Positions 14,801-22,924 of a DNA stretch of 64,000 nucleotides are shown here, one piece after another. The position numbers and the translations under genes were made by a program. Numbering within the stretch: the first letter of the stretch is position 1; each line of letters opens with the position of its first letter. The notes under the pieces were generated by a model, which saw nothing but the letters and a program-made list of their open reading frames with translations, ran no database searches and was not told the origin of the DNA. The stretch is from Phoebastria nigripes (taxonomy: Eukaryota > Chordata > Aves > Procellariiformes > Diomedeidae): NCBI GenBank assembly GCA_035582835.1, contig JAYKAV010002974.1, positions 568,410-632,409 of the forward strand, written 5' to 3'.

Positions 14801-17800
14801 GAAAACTCAGTTGCATATCTCAAGGACTTGAAATAACCAGTAAAGAAATGAGGCACTAATGGTTTTGCTAAGCTCAAAACACATTTTTTTGCCATACTTT
14901 TAAGGCCAAAAAGCTTGGGCAGTCATGGAACTTTTTGTCTGATACTAGAAGCCAAGGAGGAAATCCTGGTAACTATGAACAACATTTATTGTGTTTTAAA
15001 TGTACTGGGAAAGTACCAGAAAAATGCAGTGATTCTTAAACTAACGCTATTTATGTACTTTCAAATTATGACATGCTGATTTTATTGATAAAAATGTATT
15101 TTCCTGTCAGACTCAGTACAATTAAGCAGTGGTAAGGCATTTTTATACAATATCTATCTACAGAACTGCTGCATTAACACGTTTTTCCCCTACAGGAACC
15201 GAGGTAATTAGGATACTCAAACATTCAATATGATACTCAAACATAATCTTCTGAAGATGACCATAAAGTATTTTAAAAATCACATGACCATTAAATGTTC
15301 AATACTTCTGATTTGATATTTCAATTCTGAGGCAGATCTTCCAAGTATTACATATTCAAATTTTTGCCTATTTAACTTTTGCAGAAACTTGATTATGTTA
15401 AACAGAAACAACCACTAATCTTGGTCACTGACATAAACAGCCAAGGAAAATTCTAAAAACAGACATCCACCCATGTTCAGTGTGTCTTCTAATAGTCAGT
15501 TGGGGCCAGGGGAGGGGGTGGAGGGGCAGGGAGCGAGGCATGTCCTAGCATTGTGGACTTCGCTTCCTAGAATGCATACTCATCTTAGATTGGACTGACC
15601 ATCAATGTATTAAAAAAATGAAAACAAAACCAAACCATCCTAGGAACAGGGCTCAAAACTTCATTTTTATCTCTTTTCAAGTGACAGCCCTCAACATGAA
15701 GCCATGGAACCAGGATCCTGGCTGCCTGGTCTCCCTAGAGCCCTATGGTTCGAATTAATGATTGCACAGCAGCTAAGAATCAAAAGGTAGAGGATTCAAG
15801 CATGTTTATACTCAGGGAAACCCATGACCTAGGAACTCTCCTAGGATATGTATACAGTATTTCTTCAGGGTGACAGAAAACCAAAACCTAAGTTCTCCCA
15901 TTGACTGAATAAGTGCACAAACAAAGATGGCTGTTAATGCCCATTCTGGAATAGAGTCCAAGCAGCTCTTTGCCTACATTTTGGACTGCAGAACCCAGAA
16001 GTACCAGCCTACAGTGCTAGCTGGTGCTTATCCACCCATTGTTTCAGAGTTCTGCTACCGATCCTTAAAAATACTGCTTCAAAAATCGCCATCAGTCTCA
16101 CACATGAAGCGGATGAGTTTGACACATTTCAAAGCAGTTTTTCCTGTAAGAATTTATTTAATGCAGGAAGAAATGCAGAGAAGGATGTAAGAAATGGACA
16201 TAACTAAATATTTGGAAGAGGATATAGAGAGCAGTAGGATAACCAACTGGAGGAGATGCTGGTTTTTTGGGCAGAACACCATTCCAGATCTCTGCTGCTT
16301 CATCCCTGTAAAGTGACACACATTATCCTGGTTTTCTACTCTTCACCCTTGATTGACTTGATTATCTTGATTCATATGAAGAAAATGATGACAAAGATGA
16401 AAGCATATCCAGTCAGAAAGAAGCACCAACATGTTCACACTAAAAGATTTACCATGTGTTCATTTGCGTAGATGAAGCAGCTGAGGCTTTTCAACAGTGA
16501 TCCAACCTGAAAAGTCAGCAACACCTCCTGCTGATGATCCTGATGACCCTGTCTCTCCATCTTCCACACCATACATATACACAGTTTAAATACAGAGCAA
16601 GAGTATTTCTTACATCCTCTCTGTGCTCCCATCCATTATAGTAATTCTTACGGGAAAAACTGCTTTGCTATCCATTGCATCACTAACCATCACCTGATTC
16701 AGGAATGCATCCTGAATGGATTAAGGGGTATTGTACTTCTTTTTGGAACAGGTATTTCTGACCATCTATAGATGACTGAAGTTAAGGTAACTTAAGGAAA
16801 ATGACAAGAAAACTAGCTATAAAGTGGATTTAGACATTTACAAAACTTACAAAGTTATGTTTAGTCATCACGGTCTATAGAAGCAGCCACTAGGCAAATG
16901 ACTGTGCTCATATATTATAAATAGATCACAGTAACTAAACAGCTGATCCACTATTAATAGACTCCACTATATGCTTCCTGCCTTAAATTTGAAAAACCCA
17001 GTCCAAGTCATCAGGAAAATTTCTGTTCCTATGCTACAGACAAAAATTAACATGTAATTTGCTAACAGATTTTTTCACTGTGAAAGAAGACAGGCTCTCT
17101 TCTACTTCATGCAGACTCGCACAAACAAGGAGCCATCAAATAGTTGTAAGATAAACTAACTTATTCTGAAATACAAGATTAGATACAGTGTATACCAGCC
17201 ATTTTGATCTGGTAAACCCAAAAATATTTCCCAAAACACTTTTCTAAGGCTCTACTCCAATTACTTAATATAGTGGTCTAAAATGACTGTTGGCTAGTGA
17301 GTACCAGTGAAGGAAGAAAACACAGAACTCAGTAACATATAGACACTAAACATAGGATGACCTTACTCATATTTCAGGCAAAGTCTGTGTGTGTGCATAT
17401 GCGTGCATGCACTCACATGTACACATGTGAAGGAGGGGGAAAATCATGGGGTACACTTCCGCAAGNGACAAGAATGTAATAGATTTTAGCTATCTTCCAT
17501 AAACCCATGTAAAAGTCAGAGACTAAACTGACTGATCTTTTTCAGGTGCAATCATCAATTTTTTGTTACAAGTTCAGTATTCAATCATTAAGACAAAGGT
17601 GTGTTGGCTGACAGGCTACACAGCATGAGGGTAGCTGTCCGTGGATAAACTGTAGAAGTTACAGGACATGTAACTTCTACAAGGACATGTAACTTCTTTC
17701 AAGTTACACTTGAAATGCTTGAATAAAATTTCAGTAAGATGTACAGCATTTGTTTGCGTTACTTTCAGGATGTAACGTTTCTGTTTTGGACACAGAGTAA

Positions 17801-20800
17801 AAACTAAAGTGCATGGTTTAAAACTATCTGGATGAAAATGTAGAATCAAAAAACAGAAGGGAAAAAAAAAAAGAAGGTACATTCATGCTGCACCACAGAC
17901 ACTCAGGTTTATCAAACTTTGTACCTTGAGTCGAGCTTCTACTGAAGCCTTCTTACGAGCTTCCCTCCTGCGATACTGCTCCACTTTATCCAGCTGATCA
18001 GGACGCTGAAGCATTCCCGCTACTCTCTGAACAGCTGTTGCAACTGCTTCCCTATCCGTTTCCTCCATTGTTGATTAGGACCTCAAAATGCCTTCATAAT
18101 TTAACAGTACTGAAAAGAAATATAACATTTTTAGAAAATAATTTTTTGTTTGATGGCTATGTGTCATTTCAAAGTTAACAACTGGAGAACTAACTTTGGC
18201 AATAAAAACAGTGCAACTTGACAGAAGCATCATTAGACCACCTTATAAAGAGCAGTAATTGGAATTCTAGAAGAATCGCATTTAAAGTCACTCAACTCTG
18301 TTTCATTAGTTTACCTGAAATGTTCTCTGGTTACTGTTTCTGCATTTACCTTGCTATCTGTAAGTTTGTATTTAAAAAAACCAAAAAAAACCAAAAAAAA
18401 NCCAAAAAAAGACAACAACAACAACAAGCAGCGAACAGCAAATCTTCATTCAAAAACCAGATTCTATCTAATCCTAGAGTAGGTTTGCCTATTAAAAGGG
18501 GAATGAGACAAGCATAAAGGAATCTTGTAGCAGGGCCAAGCAAAAATCCTAACTCCTCCTGAACTAGAATCTGGTGGAGCTGAGAGAACCATAGTCCCCC
18601 TGCAGCAATAGGTCAAATTTGCTGCCAGAAGTGGAGAGAAACATAGCTGTGGAAGCTCTAAACCCAGAGACTTAGCTATAAAGCACTTCCATTTAGACTT
18701 CTGATGGATGATTTTTTTTATTTCCTACTCTTGTTTTCAGTTCTTCTCATGGTATCAGTACATCAGAGGTGTAGGTATGCAGGGAAAAATTAATCAAGCA
18801 TTTCACCTAAGCGACCAGCAGAATTTCTAGTGAAGTCAAGACATGCATGCAAACTAGTATGCAGAAAAGGTGAAATCTGCTGGCCATCAAACCAGACCTG
18901 TTCTCTCAAGCTTCACTAGCTACTAACAGAAAGGGAGGATCGCAGTCACCAAAGATGAAAGAACATGGTGTCCACAGAACTCCAAGGAACACATCTGGAG
19001 TTCCTCATTCCTTCCAAATTCTTTCCAACATTTTACGTCTTCAGTCTTGTAATCAAACAGAACATTTTAGGTTCTGCTGCCACAATTACAGATTATACTC
19101 GCTCATATCCATATTATTTCTTGAAAGTAGGTATCTACTTTCAAAGCAGTCTACACTCATATATCCAGCACATCACTTAATCTCAACAGAATAGTGATCT
19201 GATGAAGAACTGTGCCAAGCGCACAGAACTGGAAGAGCAAAAGCGAGCAAACTCATGGGTCGAGAGAAAGACAGTTTGATAGGTGAAGGAAAGTGGAAAC
19301 ACCCCCCACCCCCCAACCAAAAAAAACCAAAAAACAAGTGAAGCAAAGGAAACTGCTCGCTACCTCCCATAGGCAAACTAATGCTCCAGCCAGTCTCTGA
19401 ACAATGGCCACCCTGGAAGCCAAAGCCCCCCTTCTTCTTCCTCTACCCCATCTTTTATTGCTGAGCATGACATTATACGGTAGGGAATTTCCCTTCAGCC
19501 AGTTTGGGTCAGCTGTCCCAGCTGTGTTCTCTCTCAATCTCCTGCCCATCCCCAGCCTACTCAAGGGGAGTGGAGGGCAGAGTACGAAACAGAGGAAGCC
19601 TTGACACTGTGCAAGTACCCTTCAGCAATAGCCAAAACACTGGTTAACACAGTGTTATCAGCACTGTTTTAGCCACAAATCCAAAACACAGCACCATACA
19701 GGCTGCTATGAAGAAAGTTAACTCCATCCTGCACAGACTCAGTACATCATTAGTAAAATTGGTCATTTTAGAACTTATCAGGGTTAAAAAAGATTCCAGG
19801 CAAGGTTTGTCCAAGAGCTAGTCTGTAAGACCCTAAGTCTATGTCTCAAGTTCCTTCATCCAATATCTAAAGATCTGTATCTCTAGTGTCTTCAAAAGTT
19901 ATATGCATAAGTATGCACTTATTCCAGAATTATTTCTACAGTGTAAACCCATGTNCTACTTTACCTCCTTAGCTGTGCAATCATACCCATCACTTCTCTA
20001 CTAATGGCCTATTTAGCTCAAATGATGTTTGATTTCCTATTCTACATCTCAAGGTGCGGGATCTATTTCTACCACTCACTCTTTTGAATGAATACTCTGG
20101 TTTTGTTTAGCCCAATCCATTTCCAAGCTATCAGGGCTGCATCTACAATTGAAAAAAAAAATTGTTATTTTTAAATATGAATTTACTACAGAAATGGTAT
20201 CTGCAGTAGACAGCTTTATGCTGAATTACTGCCTTTATTAACAACTCTGAATACGTTCAACAGAGTTACAATAGCTTNAACCCACACAGCCACTACCCAG
20301 GCACATTAAGTAGACCTCATGAACAAAATCAGTAGTATCAGTAGTCAGTATACTGTAATCTCCTAACCGATTACATACTAACTTGCTGAGGTAGACAGGT
20401 TGTTGCACAACTACTAACCATTCAAAAGGAAAAGCAAACTTTAAGAAACCATGCCAACTTTACACAGAGGCTGTTAGCCAAAACCACAAACATCTTCAGA
20501 GCAAAGCACTGGAAGAAGCGAACAAAAGAAAGTCCTGAGCAGTCTTGGAAAGGCTTCAGCTGCAAGCACACCCTCATCCTTCGGACTCAAGCTCCGGCCG
20601 GGAAGCCGAGAAGGGAATCAGCGGCGACGACGCGCTCACAGAGGGAGGCCCCTGCCCCCTCCAGAAAGGAGTTTCTAGGCTAGAGGCGCGCAGCGACTCC
20701 CAGGTTTAGGNCACAACCCCTCAAAACAAAGCTCGGAGGAAGCTGCGGCAGCCCCCGGCCGGCAGCCCCAGCTCCGCCCGACAGCCCGGCTCCTCCCGGC

Positions 20801-21210
20801 CCCGCTCCCTGACAGAGGTGGCTCAACTCGAATTATTTGCATCGACGCAGGTGCCCGTCCCTGCCGAGCAAAGGCCGGAGACCTGCCGCCGGGCACACAG
20901 GCGAGGCTGCAGCCCCGCCACGCCGAGCTCCTTCGGCCTCAGCGTAGGCCCGCGGACGGCGGCCGCGCCGGAGGAGCCCTCAGCACCCCCTTCGGCCTCG
21001 CCATCCCGAGGGGCGCCCCGGATCGGCCCGGCCCAGCCCAGCCCAGCCCAGCCCGTCCCGTCCCGTCCCCCCTCCTCTTCCCGTTGTGCCAGACTCGGGT
21101 CACTACAGACAGCGACGGCCTGGCAGGAGCCGGCACGGCAGCGCTCACCGGCCGGGGCGCTGGCACTGGGCCAGCGGCGGGGGCAGAAGGAGCCGCGGCT
21201 GCCACTTACC
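1..21210 (-). CDS. EXOC3: EXOC3 (exocyst complex component 3, Sec6), 5' part of gene
   Basis: This is the spliced minus-strand span of EXOC3; the coding exons are listed separately. Sec6 is a core subunit of the octameric exocyst, which tethers secretory vesicles to the plasma membrane before SNARE fusion. Eight coding exons join in frame with matching phases to 551 codons, against about 745 residues for the family, so roughly the last 195 residues lie left of position 1. The product begins METDREAV-like (METD with one extra Glu), has a basic segment (YRRREARKK) and helical regions, and matches vertebrate EXOC3 almost residue for residue in exon 4 (for example [17 protein letters not shown]). 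The start ATG (18066-18068) has an in-frame TAA 9 nt upstream. One codon contains an n (1121) and the frame is preserved. I see no frameshift or premature stop, so the gene looks functional. The identification comes from remembered family sequence, not from a search. Confidence 0.96.
112..262 (-). CDS. EXOC3: EXOC3 exon 9 (residues 501-551), last exon in window
   Basis: The reading is (K)[17 protein letters not shown], then [15 protein letters not shown], then [18 protein letters not shown]. The acceptor is TTGCCACAG and the donor GAG|GTTAGA, a weaker donor than the others. The remaining 3' coding exons and the 3' UTR are outside the window to the left. Confidence 0.94.
1017..1127 (-). CDS. 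EXOC3: EXOC3 exon 8 (residues 464-500)
   Basis: The reading is (R)[17 protein letters not shown], then [16 protein letters not shown], then QTF. The third base of one Lys/Asn codon is n at 1121. Because the frame continues, that n represents exactly one base. The acceptor is TGTTACAG and the donor AA|GTAAGT (phase 2). Confidence 0.95.
1608..1708 (-). CDS. EXOC3: EXOC3 exon 7 (residues 431-463)
   Basis: The reading is [18 protein letters not shown], then [15 protein letters not shown], with AG left for a split Arg codon. The acceptor is AACTTAG and the donor CAG|GTAACAT. The exon was found by translating the interval between exons 6 and 8. Confidence 0.95.
2637..2702. repeat. T19 run and (TTTG)n microsatellite
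   Basis: A run of 19 T at 2637-2655 is followed by a G-rich spacer and TTTG tandem units to 2702. It lies in EXOC3 intron 6. Confidence 0.9.
3270..3395 (-). CDS. EXOC3: EXOC3 exon 6 (residues 389-430)
   Basis: This exon is too short to stand out as an open frame. It reads [18 protein letters not shown], then [16 protein letters not shown], then TLPAIVFQ. It enters after TGTAG and leaves at CAG|GTATAAG, in phase 0 at both ends. The match to the family is nearly complete, with Gly where I recall Ala in human (SNIIA). Confidence 0.95.
4742..4768 (+). repeat. G-rich tract with G-quadruplex pattern
   Basis: GGGGGGTGGGGGGGTGGGGT then GGGG gives four G runs with single-base loops on the plus strand. 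EXOC3 is transcribed from the other strand, so the tract is on the template-opposite side of its intron 5. Confidence 0.8.
6226..6343 (-). CDS. EXOC3: EXOC3 exon 5 (residues 349-388)
   Basis: The reading is [19 protein letters not shown]... to SKYMSTLT, ending in phase 0 at ACT|GTGAGT. On the coding strand the acceptor is preceded by a run of 23 T (6374-6352) and then AAACTCAG, so a mononucleotide tract serves as the polypyrimidine tract. Confidence 0.95.
6352..6374. repeat. A23 homopolymer beside EXOC3 exon 5
   Basis: Read on the minus strand this is a T23 tract ending 8 nt before the exon 5 acceptor at 6344. Confidence 0.9.
10898..11579 (-). CDS. EXOC3: EXOC3 exon 4, large exon (residues 122-348)
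   Basis: This 682-nt exon enters after CTTTCTTTCAG and reads [18 protein letters not shown] through to [12 protein letters not shown]. It exits in phase 2 at AAG|GTAAGG. It is the most conserved block seen here, including [18 protein letters not shown] and [15 protein letters not shown]. The open frame shown upstream of 11579 is intron read-through. Confidence 0.98.
11867..11895. repeat. A29 homopolymer
   Basis: A run of 29 A in EXOC3 intron 3, about 290 bp upstream (on the coding strand) of exon 4. No retroposon body is recognised next to it. Confidence 0.9.
13611..13830 (-). CDS. EXOC3: EXOC3 exon 3 (residues 49-121)
   Basis: The acceptor TTTAAG is followed by codons for [16 protein letters not shown]. 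The exon continues through KDIQQSL and [18 protein letters not shown] to NIFS and ends in phase 1 at donor CAG|GTAATC. The predicted coiled-coil N-terminal region of Sec6 is encoded here. Confidence 0.96.
14313..14334. repeat. A22 homopolymer followed by an A-rich (AAAAC)n tract
   Basis: A run of 22 A, then ATTCTGCAATGTTCT and AAAACAAAACAAAAC units to about 14371. It lies in EXOC3 intron 2. Confidence 0.88.
16128..16674. repeat. Imperfect inverted repeat, arms about 65 bp, spacer about 410 bp
   Basis: The left arm (about 16128-16196; AAAGCAGTTTTTCCTGTAAG ... GGATGTAAGAAAT) recurs in reverse complement at about 16606-16674 with roughly 80% identity by eye. The spacer holds short open stretches I do not recognise. 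It could be a decayed non-autonomous transposon or two oppositely inserted repeat copies in EXOC3 intron 2. Confidence 0.6.
17651..17697. repeat. Perfect 12-bp hairpin with tandem copy
   Basis: TGTAGAAGTTAC (17651-17662), a 7-nt loop AGGACAT, then the exact reverse complement GTAACTTCTACA (17670-17681). AGGACATGTAACTTCT is then repeated in tandem (17663-17678, 17682-17697). It lies in EXOC3 intron 2. Confidence 0.9.
17925..18109 (-). CDS. EXOC3: EXOC3 exon 2 (first coding exon, residues 1-48)
   Basis: The acceptor TTTCTTTTCAG ends at 18110. The ATG is at 18068-18066, preceded by about 41 nt of 5' UTR with an in-frame TAA. The encoded N-terminus carries [15 protein letters not shown] and the basic stretch [11 protein letters not shown], typical of EXOC3. 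The exon ends in phase 0 at donor GTACAAAG (17924). Confidence 0.95.
18110..20579. other. EXOC3 intron 1
   Basis: Ordinary intronic sequence leading to the CpG island; an A-rich microsatellite at 18372 is the only repeat I name. Confidence 0.55.
18372..18428. repeat. A-rich CCAAAAAAAA and ACA microsatellite
   Basis: Units of CCAAAAAAAA repeat, one containing an n at 18401, followed by ACAACAACAACAACA. It lies in EXOC3 intron 1. Confidence 0.85.
21027..21069. repeat. CAGCC / CGTCC short tandem repeat in the CpG island
   Basis: The 5-bp units CAGCC repeat and then grade into CGTCC units. This sits within the likely promoter or first-intron region of EXOC3. Confidence 0.8.
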
Positions 21211-21300
21211 GGCTGCAGCCCGCCCCTCGGGAAGGTACTGACAGTCCGCCAGTGCGCACGCGCCGGGCGCAGGCAGCGGCGCACGACCGGGCGCGCAGGC
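21211..21300 (-). other. EXOC3: Candidate EXOC3 non-coding first exon (5' UTR)
   Basis: On the minus strand a strong donor (exon ...CCG then GTAAGTGG, intron starting at 21209) lies inside the CpG island. The exon's last base is about 21210. It would splice to the UTR-containing exon 2 acceptor at 18110/18111. A second weaker donor lies at 21149/21148 (G then GTGAGCGC). The transcription start cannot be placed from sequence alone, so the outer limit is a guess. Confidence 0.5.
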
Positions 21301-21400
21301 GCAGAACGAAGCCCCCACAGCGCTCCCCCGCCGTTGGCCGGCGCGCATGCGGGTTAGGCACCTTCACCTGTTCACGGGACCGGGCTGCGCCTGCGCGGCC
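21250..21400. promoter_or_regulatory. Cluster of NRF1-like palindromic sites
   Basis: Several near-matches to the NRF1 consensus (YGCGCAYGCGCR) occur: GTGCGCACGCGCC near 21253, GCGCGCAGGCGCAG near 21293, GCGCGCATGCGGG near 21341 and CTGCGCCTGCGC near 21387. They lie just upstream of the EXOC3 first-exon donors. The motif matches are visible; binding is inferred. Confidence 0.5.
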
Positions 21401-22737
21401 CCGGGAAGAGGTGGGGGAAGGGGGGGCGCGCTCGCTAAGTGAAAAAGCCTGTGGAGGAGCCGTAGCGGCTCAGGCTGCTTTAGTGGCTGCGGAGCACCGC
21501 TGCCTGCTCTCCCTGAGGAGTTTCATCCCGGTGACGAGGTGGCTGCGTACGCGCACACGTTACTGGGTGCGACGGGAGAGGTGGGAGCGAGGGGAGCGCC
21601 CCCGTCTCCTCAGAGCGGGCTCGGGGCTGCCGGCTGCAGCCTGCGGGGCTAGCGGCAGCGCCGCCTCTTCTTTCTCCCCTCCTGTTGCTTTTTTACAGTA
21701 TCTCAGTGTCGAGGGCACTATCAGTATTTCTGGGGCGTNATTCAGGGTCACTGAGGTCGGTTAAAAAAATAAAATGCAGAAGTCCTTTGAGGTGTTAAAN
21801 CTTTGGGTTTGAATGGTAACCTACTGCAGTGAAAGCTTGGTCGTTGGGTATCGTATGTTGGAAAAAGGAAGCATGCTAAGTAAGGGTGCCACAGGTGGAT
21901 AAGCTGCGAATCATGCAGTATCGTTCAGATCTATGTGGAAGTGGCTTTGCCTGGCAGAGGAAAAGGGAAAGTCCTCATTCAGCCACTTGTCTCGGCTGTG
22001 TCTCTTCACGTGTTGCCCAGAACCCAGGTTGCTGCCCTGCTGAGAAAGGCTGTGCTGAGGAGAGCGGCGTGGCTGCCAGGGTGCAGCTCGCTATGGCATC
22101 CCCTGGCTCTGCATGCCAGACATGCTGAGGCTCAGGGAAGCTGCTTGCTTAGGATTTAATTTATATGTAAGGCAAAACTATGGTGCATTTAAAAAGACAA
22201 GTAGTTACGAAATTAGCACGGGGTTGGTGGATACAGCGGGAAATGGGGACAGACGAGGTGCCTCCTGGGGACTGGGTTGTTAGCTGGGTTTGTGTAGGGG
22301 TTGCCATAGCAGCTGCCAGCAACTCCAAGTGCCCAGGCAGACCGCAGGCTTAAAAACCCCCTGGAGATTAAGCAAGTNCCTCAGCCAGTACTCTGTGCCC
22401 AGCGCTTTGCAGAGGGACCTGCAGCTGTCGTGTAAGAAGGAGCTTAACCTGTCCCTCAACGCGTGAGTTCCCACCTGCAGCAGTCTGATCAGAGAGAAAT
22501 GACAGTTATGCAATTAGAAATAAAGTTTTGTTAACAGGCAACCTTAGAAGAGCTTTTATCATTTTGTAAACTGCTTAGATCTTCTCATTTTAAATTAGCA
22601 ACCAAAAGTAGAGATTTTTTTTTTCTTTTCCTTGCTAGTCTATCATATTGGTGCTATAACAGGGATAAAAATACGGAAGGTGTGGTTGGTTGTTACAATG
22701 TTACATTGTCCAGTCATTTTCTGTATTGTTGATTTAG

Positions 22738-22924
22738 GTTGATTTTTGTGTGGTGGTGGAGATGGAGGAGACTGTGGGAGGTGACAGTCAGTTAGGGGGA
22801 AGAGTTGAGCCTAGTTCCTCTCCTGGTCACTTTGCACAGCAGGAATCAGAACGACTGAGAGCAACGCAACTTTCTTCCAAACCCAACATTGATCTCTGTC
22901 CACCTCTCATTGCTATAAAAAAAG
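22738..22924 (+). CDS. DNAH8-like: Dynein exon 1 (coding from ATG 22762, residues 1-54)
   Basis: ATG at 22762 opens [19 protein letters not shown] and runs to [10 protein letters not shown], leaving G (phase 1) at donor G|GTAAGG. An in-frame TAG at 22735 excludes an upstream start in the same exon. GATTTAG at 22731-22737 could be an acceptor from a CpG-island UTR exon. I do not recognise the sequence; support is the open frame, the donor and the phase match with exon 2. Confidence 0.62.

Larger units (their letters stand above)
11580..17924. other. EXOC3 introns 2 and 3
   Basis: Besides exon 3 the interval holds the A29 and A22 runs, a G-rich tract at 15501-15540, the inverted repeat at 16128-16674 and the hairpin at 17651. 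No other gene is recognised. Confidence 0.55.
20580..21710. promoter_or_regulatory. CpG island, probable bidirectional promoter of EXOC3 and the dynein gene
   Basis: GC content and CpG density rise abruptly from an AT-rich background between about 20580 and 21710. The island contains the EXOC3 first-exon donors on the minus strand and lies about 1.0 kb upstream of the first dynein coding exon on the plus strand. No convincing TATA box is seen, as expected for this promoter class. Long open frames here in both directions are a by-product of high GC and are not annotated as genes. Confidence 0.8.

Noticed and set aside
20675..21764. Several long open frames (63-226 codons) on both strands in the CpG island
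   Set aside because: They overlap one another in all frames, have Pro/Ala/Arg-rich low-complexity composition typical of GC-rich DNA, and match nothing I know.
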